This document shows, piece by piece, positions 7,830-13,594 of a stretch of 13,594 bases of DNA (position 1 is its first letter; every line of letters begins with the position of its first letter). The DNA is taken from positions 1 to 13,594 of the forward strand of contig JAEXBC010000450.1 in NCBI GenBank assembly GCA_023457875.1, in the 5' to 3' direction. A model generated the notes under the pieces. That model saw nothing but the letters and a program-made list of their open reading frames with translations, did not search any database and was not told where the DNA came from. The position numbers were made by a program, and so were the translations under genes. Source of the DNA: Bacillota bacterium (GTDB taxonomy: Bacteria; Bacillota; Clostridia; Lachnospirales; Cellulosilyticaceae).

Positions 7830-9398
7830 ATGTCGTCAATTTCAAGTATAACAAAAGCTGTATCAGGTTTAACGACCGCTCAAAAGGGTTTGATGGTTAC
7901 GGGGCAGAACCTTTCTAATGTCAATACTAAGGGGTTTACAAGGCAGCAGCTCCTTCAGGCTGAGTCTTCCTATCTGACGATTGGCAATAGGGGCGGCAGA
8001 TATATGCAAGTTGGTCTTGGTGTGTCTCAAACTGAAATTAGACAAATCAGAGATGAACTAGCAGATAGAAGGTTGAGAGAAGAAACTTCTGTACTTAATT
8101 ATTATCAAACACAGAATGCTACCATCGAAGAGGTTCTTGGTATTTTAGATGAACCTTATGGCGAAGGTGTCACTAATTTATTAAATAAGTTTTGGTCTCA
8201 AACCAGCAAGTTAAGTAGTAACCCAGATGGTGTTGAAGAGAGACAAAGCTTTATTTCTGCTGCGAATGTATTGATTAAGAAGATTAACGATATTACGGAA
8301 TCCATTACTAAAATGCAAACAAACGCCAATAGTGAAGTCATTAAGGCGGTAGGGCGTGTTAATGAGATTATTAAAGGTATTAGTGAATATAACGAACTAA
8401 TTAATCAAAAAGAGATAAACGGCGATAACGCTAATGATTACAGGGATCAAAGAAATGTTTTGCTTGATGAACTTTCTACCTATGGGAAAATTAGTTATTA
8501 CGAAGAAGCAGATAGTAGAGTTGTGCTTAAATTTGAAAATCATATTGTTGTGGACGGCCCCTTTGTAACCAGCATGAAGCTTAGGTCAATAGATCAAAGC
8601 GTTTTTGTCAATCCAGCTTGGACGGATACAGATAGTGATGTCTATCACTTTAATGAAACCATCACAGCTGCTAAAGAAAATGATACGGGAAAACTAAAGG
8701 CACTTCTTGTTACTAGGGGTGAGAACTACGTGACAGGTACAACCACTTGGAATGATATTGCCCTCAATGATAACTTTAGTGTGGACCAAACAGGAAATAG
8801 TTTTATCTTACCAAAGATTCAAAAACTGTTAAACGACTTTACGTCACAGTTAGTTGATTTGGTTAATGATAATCTTAAAGGAACAGGTATAGGTATTCAT
8901 GAAGGACAACCAGGTGTTCCAGTGTTTGTGCCAATCAAAGCTTCACAGCCTTTTTTGGCAGGCAATATACAGGTTAATCCTCTCCTTCTAGAAGATGGAG
9001 GTTATAATAAGCTAGGAACAGTTGATGCAGGTGGCGACGATAACAATGTAGGTGATAACTCTTGCGTAGATAAACTATTACGTGAATGGAGCATGACCCG
9101 AGGGTGGTATGAAGGCGTTACTGATGCTTCTACGCCACATGCAAAAAGAGCAAGTATTATGAGCTTTTACGCAGAGTTTGTAACGGATATTGGAACGGAT
9201 GGCACGAGTTACAGTAACATGGCACGCTCAAAGAGTACTAGTGTGATGAATATTGAAAACGAAAGGCAAGCAATAGGTGGAGTTTCAATGGATGAAGAGT
9301 TCACCTATATGCTGAAATACCAATACGCATATAATGCATCTGCTCGTATGATTACCATGCTGGATAGTATGTTAGACACCATTATCAATAAGATGTAA
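7830..9398 (+). CDS. flgK: Flagellar hook-associated protein FlgK, first copy
   Basis: FlgK (HAP1) forms the first ring of the junction between hook and filament. The 522-residue protein has the classical N-terminal axial helix region (AVSGLTTAQKGLMVTGQNLS at 10-29, then NVNTKGFTRQQL). Its C-terminal counterpart carries GGVSMDEEFTYMLKYQYAYN (about 484-503) and ARMITMLDSMLDTI. The middle (about 110-470) is the variable part with a helical arm and beta-rich surface domains. Length is ordinary for FlgK. The ATG has AAGAGGTGAT just upstream. A second complete flgK begins 11 bases after the stop. The two differ in length and in middle sequence, so one may be specialised. Both ends look intact and neither copy shows decay. 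Confidence 0.93.
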   Translation: MSSISSITKAVSGLTTAQKGLMVTGQNLSNVNTKGFTRQQLLQAESSYLTIGNRGGRYMQVGLGVSQTEIRQIRDELADRRLREETSVLNYYQTQNATIEEVLGILDEPYGEGVTNLLNKFWSQTSKLSSNPDGVEERQSFISAANVLIKKINDITESITKMQTNANSEVIKAVGRVNEIIKGISEYNELINQKEINGDNANDYRDQRNVLLDELSTYGKISYYEEADSRVVLKFENHIVVDGPFVTSMKLRSIDQSVFVNPAWTDTDSDVYHFNETITAAKENDTGKLKALLVTRGENYVTGTTTWNDIALNDNFSVDQTGNSFILPKIQKLLNDFTSQLVDLVNDNLKGTGIGIHEGQPGVPVFVPIKASQPFLAGNIQVNPLLLEDGGYNKLGTVDAGGDDNNVGDNSCVDKLLREWSMTRGWYEGVTDASTPHAKRASIMSFYAEFVTDIGTDGTSYSNMARSKSTSVMNIENERQAIGGVSMDEEFTYMLKYQYAYNASARMITMLDSMLDTIINKM

Positions 9399-9409
9399 GG
9401 AGGTGAAGT

Positions 9410-11344
9410 ATGTCATTCTTTGAATTTAATATTGCAGTAAGTGGTTTATTTGCTGCTCAAAGAGGATTAAGTGTAACGGGAAATAATATCTCAAATGCCA
9501 GTACTAAAGATTATTCAAGACAGGTGCTTGCTCAAGAAGCAGACACCCCTTTAAGTGGTATTGGTGTAGGTATGACGGGAACTGGTGTACGCACAATTGG
9601 CGTGAGTAGAGTAAGAGATTCTTATATTGATTTAAAGCTATGGAGTCAAAATCCTAAGCTGGGAGAGTATAATGTCAAGGTAACCCAAAGTGCATTGGTA
9701 GAAGGTGCTTTTGGAGAACCCAGCGATACGGGATTTACAAAAGTATTTAATAATATGTTTTCTGCAATGAATAGTATATGTAAGGATCCTACTTCTGGGG
9801 ATGCTGCAGTAGCACTCAGAGAAAACATGATTAGCTTTGCAGAATACTATAGTAATATTTCTGAAACATTAAAGAGCTTTCAACAAGATTTAAACTATGA
9901 GATTAAGGCTACAGTAGATGAAATTAACATTTTAGGGGCACGTATTCAAAGCTTAAATAATCAAATTGCCAAAGCTGAGATGTATGGCGACGAGGCGAAT
10001 TCTTTCAGAGATGAAAGAGATGCTTGTGTAGACAGGCTATCTGAAATTATAGATGTAAAAGCTACAGAAGAAGAAAAGCTTGTTAATGGAAAAACCATTA
10101 AGACCTTTAGTGTACAGATTGCAGGCCAAACCTTGGTGGATAATTTAAATTTAAATACCCTATCTGTTCTACCTAGAGGAACAACAGAGACTTATATTAA
10201 TCAAGATGCTACATCCCTTCGTGACCTAACAACTAAGTTGTTGGACGGTACAGATACAACCCCAATAGCAACACTTGAAGCAGATATGGCAGCTTTGGTG
10301 AAAAAGCTTAAGGAAGAGGGGGCTACAGTAACACCGTCAACCATTACAGTTACAAAGGCTGGAGTTAATTATACTACAACGCAGTACGAGGTGAGCTATT
10401 CAGGTAAGACAGTGCTTGATAATAGTAATGTTTTTACCGATCTTGTTAGTAAAAATCAAAATGAAGAAGATGTGGATGGTTTATATGACATCAAATGGAG
10501 CAATGGCCTAACCTTTAATATGGCAAATGATAGAATGTCAGGGGAATTAAAGGGACTTATTGATATGAGAGATGGCTGTGGTACAGGTTCTGCAGTTACA
10601 TATAATGGTATTCCTTATTATATCGGCCGATTAGATGATTATGTAAGACAATTTGCCATGACCATGAATGAAGCATATAGTACAGATGAGAATGGTTACA
10701 TTAAAGTGGCTGCTAATGCAGATGGCATTAGCCATATTACAAGAAAGAATGGAAGTACCCAGTACTACACTTATAATGTAGCAACGGGTGCATATGATGA
10801 GGTAAGCCCAGCCCTTATTGATGGAACAGGAGACAATAATGATACAACCTATATGGCTGAAAAGGCATTATTCACCTACAACCCTGGTGATACAACGGGT
10901 ATTCCAGTAGCATCAAGTGACCTTCTTAATTATACTCAAATCACAGCTTCCAATTTTTCTATTTCAAAAGAAATCTATGAGGGGGCTCATAATCTCAAAA
11001 CCACCTATGATCCTTCCAATGAATCAGACGGTACCTTTTTCTCTACCTTATATGCTCAAAAAGATAATAAGAAGATGTTTGCAGAAGGTACACCTTCGGA
11101 TTACATGGTATCTATATTTAGTGAACTGGGTATCAATGCAGAGGAAGCAAAAATGTATCTAAGTACCCAAGAAGCAGTAACAGCCGTTATCAAAAACCAA
11201 CGTTCCTCTGTTTCTCAAGTGGACCTTACAGAAGAATTCTCAAATCTCATCAAATACCAACAGGCCTATCAAGCAGCGGCAAAGATGATTACCACTATAG
11301 ATGAAATTTATCAGACGACAATATTTAAGTTAGGAAACTTCTAA
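9410..11344 (+). CDS. flgK: Flagellar hook-associated protein FlgK, second longer copy
   Basis: This 644-residue paralogue keeps both FlgK ends. The N-terminus has AVSGLFAAQRGLSVTGNNIS (9-28) and NASTKDYSRQVL. The C-terminus has SVSQVDLTEEFSNLIKYQQA followed by YQAAAKMITTIDEIYQTTIF. It is 122 residues longer than the first copy. Much of the difference lies between about 245 and 340, where a related stretch occurs twice: residues 229-245 (with GQTLVDN) and 322-338 (with GKTVLDN). This hints at an internal duplication in a surface domain. Its C-terminal LIKYQQAYQAAAKMITTIDE is nearer the general FlgK consensus than that of copy one, so this may be the main HAP1 (inference). The ribosome site AAGGAGGTGA (9397-9406) overlaps the preceding stop codon, suggesting tight coupling. 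Confidence 0.9.
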   Translation: MSFFEFNIAVSGLFAAQRGLSVTGNNISNASTKDYSRQVLAQEADTPLSGIGVGMTGTGVRTIGVSRVRDSYIDLKLWSQNPKLGEYNVKVTQSALVEGAFGEPSDTGFTKVFNNMFSAMNSICKDPTSGDAAVALRENMISFAEYYSNISETLKSFQQDLNYEIKATVDEINILGARIQSLNNQIAKAEMYGDEANSFRDERDACVDRLSEIIDVKATEEEKLVNGKTIKTFSVQIAGQTLVDNLNLNTLSVLPRGTTETYINQDATSLRDLTTKLLDGTDTTPIATLEADMAALVKKLKEEGATVTPSTITVTKAGVNYTTTQYEVSYSGKTVLDNSNVFTDLVSKNQNEEDVDGLYDIKWSNGLTFNMANDRMSGELKGLIDMRDGCGTGSAVTYNGIPYYIGRLDDYVRQFAMTMNEAYSTDENGYIKVAANADGISHITRKNGSTQYYTYNVATGAYDEVSPALIDGTGDNNDTTYMAEKALFTYNPGDTTGIPVASSDLLNYTQITASNFSISKEIYEGAHNLKTTYDPSNESDGTFFSTLYAQKDNKKMFAEGTPSDYMVSIFSELGINAEEAKMYLSTQEAVTAVIKNQRSSVSQVDLTEEFSNLIKYQQAYQAAAKMITTIDEIYQTTIFKLGNF

Positions 11345-11356
11345 GGAGGAATAGTG

Positions 11357-12619
11357 ATGCGTGTAACAAATGGAATGATTATTAACAATACGTTAAATAA
11401 TCTTTATAAAAACATCTCTAGGTTAAACACTACCTATACACAAATGGCCACAGGAAAAAAGATACAAACTGTATCAGATGACCCCATCGTGGCAGGTAGA
11501 GCGCTGAAACTAAAGATAAATGTATTAGAAACCTCGCAGTATCAAGGCAACTCAAAAGAAGCCAGATCATGGATGGAAATCACAGATTCTTCCTTAGAGA
11601 ATATGGATGGTCTTTTGACTGCAATTAGAACAAAGTGTGTTACTGCTTCTACAGGAACCATGTCTGAAAAAGATAAAGCAGTCTTAAAAACAGATATAGA
11701 TGAATTATGGAAACAGATTCAAGAGGAAGCTAATACTACTTACGGCGGCAGATATGTGTACTCTGGGTACAAGACAAACGAGCCACTGATGTTAACGAAA
11801 GAAACGACTTTAAATGATAATTGTACGTTATCAGCTGACTTAATTACAGCAAACTTTGTGACTTTAGCTTCTGGTAGTACAGTAGCAGCTGGCAGTACAG
11901 TGGCTGCTGGCTCCACGGTAAATATTTCAGCTGGAACACTACTGGATGGGGTTGATGCTGTGGCACTTGGGCTAACGGCAGATCCAACAATTCCATATTC
12001 AGTTACGGCAGATACTACTGTCACGGTGCCAACTACTGGTTGGACGGTAAATAGTGATACACAACTTGCAGGTGGCTCTTCGTTAAAGACAGGAACCACA
12101 TTAGCTTCAGGAACCACGTTGACTACAGGAACTGCATTAAGCTCAGGAAATTTGAATCCACTTGTAGTTGGAAAAATCGAAGGCCATAGTATGAGCTATC
12201 AAGTGGGTACTGCAAACACTATAAATGTCAATGTGTTAGGTATGGATGATACCTTTAATAATATTATCAAGATGATGAATGAGATTGTTAATATAGTAGA
12301 TGCATCACTTGAGCCAGATACCGAGATTACAATAGATGATTTGCACGCTTTATTTAATGACAAGCTAGGTGAAATAGACGAAATATTATCTGATTTATCA
12401 ACTAAGTCAGCCGACCTAGGAAGTAGAATGGCAAGGCTTGACTATGTGGATGGTAGGTTAACGGACAATCTAACTGATTACAAGGAACTACTTTCTAATA
12501 CAGAGGATATTGATGTAGAAGAGGTATATACTCAGTTCAATTCTCAATATGCTGCTTATACTGCTGCACTTCAAGCAACCTCCAAGGTTATTATGAATAC
12601 TTTAGCGGACTATTTGTAA
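11357..12619 (+). CDS. flgL: Flagellar hook-associated protein FlgL with enlarged middle domain
   Basis: FlgL (HAP3) forms the second junction ring, onto which flagellin is added. The N-terminus is typical: MRVTNGMIINNTLNNLYKNI (1-20), then QMATGKKIQTVSDDPIVAGR. The C-terminus has the flagellin-like LGSRMARLDYVDGRLTDN helix and ends with ATSKVIMNTLADYL. At 420 residues it is well above the usual 300 or so. The excess is a Gly/Ser/Thr-rich region around 155-270 with six-residue repeats (AAGSTV and TTGTAL types). ATG 11357 is chosen over GTG 11354 because AAGGAGG (11343-11349) is better spaced to it. It is the last gene of the flgM operon; a terminator hairpin overlaps its stop codon. Confidence 0.93.
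   Translation: MRVTNGMIINNTLNNLYKNISRLNTTYTQMATGKKIQTVSDDPIVAGRALKLKINVLETSQYQGNSKEARSWMEITDSSLENMDGLLTAIRTKCVTASTGTMSEKDKAVLKTDIDELWKQIQEEANTTYGGRYVYSGYKTNEPLMLTKETTLNDNCTLSADLITANFVTLASGSTVAAGSTVAAGSTVNISAGTLLDGVDAVALGLTADPTIPYSVTADTTVTVPTTGWTVNSDTQLAGGSSLKTGTTLASGTTLTTGTALSSGNLNPLVVGKIEGHSMSYQVGTANTINVNVLGMDDTFNNIIKMMNEIVNIVDASLEPDTEITIDDLHALFNDKLGEIDEILSDLSTKSADLGSRMARLDYVDGRLTDNLTDYKELLSNTEDIDVEEVYTQFNSQYAAYTAALQATSKVIMNTLADYL
11867..12151 (+). repeat. 18-base (six-residue) tandem repeats inside flgL
   Basis: Two blocks of in-frame hexapeptide repeats occur. Block one is 11867-11920: ASGSTV, AAGSTV, AAGSTV. Block two is 12068-12139: AGGSSL, KTGTTL, ASGTTL, TTGTAL, with a partial SSG after it. 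The pattern is small-small-Gly-Ser/Thr-Thr-Val/Leu. Codons vary between units, so it is protein-level periodicity more than a recent DNA expansion. A regular hydrophobic residue every sixth position is compatible with a beta-solenoid. Confidence 0.75.
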
Positions 12620-12635
12620 AAAAATAGTCCCTTTT
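12607..12635 (+). terminator. Intrinsic terminator overlapping the end of flgL
   Basis: A perfect 9-bp stem, GGACTATTT (12607-12615) with AAATAGTCC (12622-12630), has a 6-base loop holding the flgL stop codon (12617-12619), and CTTTT follows. The T-run is short, so termination may be partial, leaving some read-through into fliW. Confidence 0.65.
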
Positions 12636-12642
12636 GTATAAT
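12614..12642 (+). promoter_or_regulatory. Sigma-A promoter for fliW-csrA
   Basis: TTGTAA (12614-12619), a 17-base spacer and a perfect TATAAT (12637-12642) predict a start near 12649, about 49 bases before fliW. The -35 lies on the flgL stop codon and inside the terminator hairpin. fliW and csrA could thus be made independently of sigma-28. Confidence 0.65.
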
Positions 12643-12697
12643 ATAAGATACAATCTATTAATATATAAATTGAGATGAATAGAAAGAAGGGGTACAG

Positions 12698-13141
12698 TTG
12701 ATTATTAATACACGTTTATTTGGAACAGTGGATGTAGTAGAAGACAAGATTATTACTTTTAAAGAAGGGTTACCAGGCTTTGAAGATTTGAAAAAATATA
12801 TTTTAGTAGAAGATATAGGGGCAGACAGTTCATTTAAGCACTTGCAGTCTATTGAAGACGGTGATATTTGCTTTGTTATAGCAGACCCGTATCAATTTTG
12901 TAAGGATTACGCACCCATTATAAGTGAAGATTATTTCGAAAAACTAGGTGGAGGAGCTGACGAAGATTTTGTCCTCTATGTTACGGTATGCCTTAAAAAT
13001 CCCATAGAAGAAACAACTCTTAACTTGGCTGGTCCTTTTGTTATTCATACAGATAATCGATTAGGTATTCAAGTGATTACAGAAGAAAAAATGTATACAA
13101 CGAAACATAAGCTGGTAGACTTAGTACAAGAAAGGAGCTGA
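12698..13141 (+). CDS. fliW: Flagellar assembly factor FliW, CsrA antagonist
   Basis: FliW binds CsrA and relieves its repression of flagellin translation. Free flagellin in turn binds FliW, so secretion of flagellin sets the rate of its own synthesis. The 147-residue product matches the family in size and has the opening INTRLFGTVDV (3-13), the GLPGFE motif (24-29), LQSIEDGDICFVIADP (49-64) and a C-terminal NRLGIQVI stretch. Translation starts at TTG 12698, supported by AAGAAGGGG at 12685-12693 and by the family N-terminus. A weak start may keep levels low (inference). csrA begins 4 bases after the stop, and its ribosome site lies inside the end of fliW, fitting the usual paired production of the two partners. 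Confidence 0.95.
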   Translation: MIINTRLFGTVDVVEDKIITFKEGLPGFEDLKKYILVEDIGADSSFKHLQSIEDGDICFVIADPYQFCKDYAPIISEDYFEKLGGGADEDFVLYVTVCLKNPIEETTLNLAGPFVIHTDNRLGIQVITEEKMYTTKHKLVDLVQERS

Positions 13142-13145
13142 GATT

Positions 13146-13376
13146 GTGTTAGCACTGACTAGAAAAAAAGATGAAGCCATTGTAATTAGTGGTGGTATAG
13201 AGATTAAAGTATTATCAATTCAAGGTGACAAGGTAAGGTTAGGTATTATAGCTCCAAAGGAAATTAATGTGTATCGAGAAGAGGTATATAAAAGCATAAA
13301 AGAAAACAATCAGGAAGCAACACAAGTAACAGGTATTAGGTTAGAAGAGTTGCAAAAAATATTAAAAAGTAATTAA
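13146..13376 (+). CDS. csrA: CsrA translational regulator
   Basis: CsrA is a small dimeric RNA-binding protein that binds GGA motifs in mRNA leaders and blocks ribosome access. The 76-residue sequence has the full family pattern: MLALTRKKDEAIVI at the start, VRLGIIAPKEINVYREEVY at 30-48, and the RNA-binding residues expected near Leu4, Arg6 and Arg44. The C-terminal tail (about 55-76) is helical, as in the FliW-regulated CsrA of Firmicutes, where FliW acts through a surface away from the RNA site. GTG 13146 is the start, with AAGGAG at 13132-13137. The obvious nearby target is the hag leader, which contains two GGA sites before the flagellin start codon. Confidence 0.96.
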   Translation: MLALTRKKDEAIVISGGIEIKVLSIQGDKVRLGIIAPKEINVYREEVYKSIKENNQEATQVTGIRLEELQKILKSN

Positions 13377-13383
13377 AAAACTA

Positions 13384-13410
13384 TAATGTTTATGAAAAGA
13401 AAGTCGATAT
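13384..13410 (+). promoter_or_regulatory. Sigma-28 (SigD/FliA) type promoter for hag
   Basis: TAAT (13384-13387), 15 bases, then GTCGATAT (13403-13410) fits the motility sigma factor pattern and has the same spacing and -10 core as the site before flgM. The expected start is near 13416, giving a flagellin leader of about 73 bases. Confidence 0.8.
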
Positions 13411-13450
13411 ATAATTTGTAAAGAACAAGAACGTCTTGTTCTAAAATTAT
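13411..13450 (+). promoter_or_regulatory. 5' hairpin in the hag mRNA leader
   Basis: A perfect 9-bp stem, AGAACAAGA (13422-13430) with TCTTGTTCT (13434-13442), has a 3-base loop. An outer ATAATTT/AAATTAT pairing (13411-13417 with 13444-13450) is possible in the DNA, or in the RNA if it starts early enough. No T-run follows, so it is not a csrA terminator. A 5'-end stabilising stem on a highly expressed mRNA is the likeliest role. Confidence 0.6.
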
Positions 13451-13452
13451 AA

Positions 13453-13481
13453 GGCATGGATGCCGTTAAATTCAAGGAGGA
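13453..13481 (+). promoter_or_regulatory. Predicted CsrA-binding region in the hag leader
   Basis: GGCA (13453-13456) pairs with TGCC (13461-13464) and presents TGGA in the four-base loop, the form CsrA prefers. A second GGA (13476-13478) lies within the AAGGAGG ribosome site (13474-13480), 18 bases further on. Two sites, one on the Shine-Dalgarno, match the known logic of hag repression in B. subtilis. Confidence 0.75.
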
Positions 13482-13488
13482 ATGTATT

Positions 13489-13594
13489 ATGATTATAAAC
13501 CACAATATGAGTGCTATCAATGCACAAAGACAAATGTACAAAACATCTACATCACAAGCTAAGTCAACAGAAAAATTGTCATCAGGCCTAAGAA
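13489..13594 (+). CDS. hag: Flagellin, N-terminal part (runs off the window)
   Basis: Flagellin is the filament subunit, exported through the flagellar channel and polymerised at the tip. Only the first 35 codons are present. They read MIINHNMSAINAQRQMYKTS, then TSQAKSTEKLSSGLR, the conserved N-terminal helix seen in flagellins, including the LSSGLR motif. The ATG at 13489 follows a perfect AAGGAGG with eight bases between. It stands directly after fliW-csrA, as in B. subtilis, under its own sigma-28 promoter and a structured leader with CsrA sites. Whether it is the main flagellin or one of several cannot be seen here. Confidence 0.95.
   Translation, partial: MIINHNMSAINAQRQMYKTSTSQAKSTEKLSSGLR

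Noticed and set aside
10917..11162. Plus-strand open frame of 81 codons inside the second flgK
   Set aside because: It is a shifted frame within a well-supported gene, with no ribosome site and an unlikely composition.
7830..11344. The two flgK genes as one gene split by a frameshift
   Set aside because: Each has its own complete N- and C-terminal conserved region, stop and ribosome site, so they are two genes.
11740..12117. Minus-strand open frame of 125 codons inside flgL
   Set aside because: It is the antisense of the Gly/Ser/Thr-repeat region, whose biased codons keep the reverse frame open. The low-complexity Val/Ala/Pro protein has no recognisable domain.
13422..13442. hag leader hairpin as a csrA terminator
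   Set aside because: No T-run follows the stem, and it lies just downstream of the sigma-28 promoter, inside the hag leader.
1..13594. Defence system, CRISPR array, insertion sequence or prophage
   Set aside because: Every sizeable stretch is explained by flagellar, metK, lipoprotein or recD2-comF genes; no transposase, integrase, direct-repeat array or inverted terminal repeats were seen.

Overview
The window comes from a low-GC Gram-positive bacterium, most likely a motile member of the Clostridia (inference). The grounds are AT-rich coding, strong AAGGAGG-type ribosome binding sites, a SAM-I riboswitch on metK, and a late flagellar gene order very close to that of Bacillus subtilis (comF-yvyF-flgM-flgN-flgK-flgL-fliW-csrA-hag). 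All genes lie on the + strand. I see no mobile element, CRISPR array, tRNA or rRNA.

Layout. Positions 20-448 hold a single-domain FlgJ-type rod-binding protein, probably the last gene of an upstream rod operon. A strong sigma-A promoter and a SAM-I riboswitch with a clear terminator/antiterminator switch follow, then metK (720-1907) and its terminator. A lipoprotein of unknown function (2092-3108) sits alone between a promoter-like site and a terminator. Next comes a likely recD2-comF-yvyF operon (about 3357 to 6815) starting from an extended -10 promoter and ending in a terminator. A sigma-28-type promoter then leads into the tight operon flgM-flgN-flgK-flgK2-flgL (7021-12619). It ends in a hairpin terminator that overlaps the flgL stop codon and also overlaps a sigma-A promoter reading into fliW-csrA (12698-13376). 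The window closes with a second sigma-28 promoter, a structured leader and the first 35 codons of flagellin (hag).

How it works together. FlgM holds back sigma-28 until the hook-basal body is finished. FlgN chaperones the hook-filament junction proteins. The FlgK pair and FlgL form the junction. Flagellin is then made from its own sigma-28 promoter under FliW/CsrA translational control. The hag leader shows the expected CsrA architecture: a GGA in the loop of a short hairpin and a second GGA inside the Shine-Dalgarno.

The system is a known one, and I did not find an undescribed pathway. The points most worth a second look are the two full-length tandem flgK genes, an enlarged FlgL whose middle carries hexapeptide repeats suggestive of a beta-solenoid, the overlapping flgL terminator and fliW promoter, the hag leader structures, and the orphan lipoprotein.
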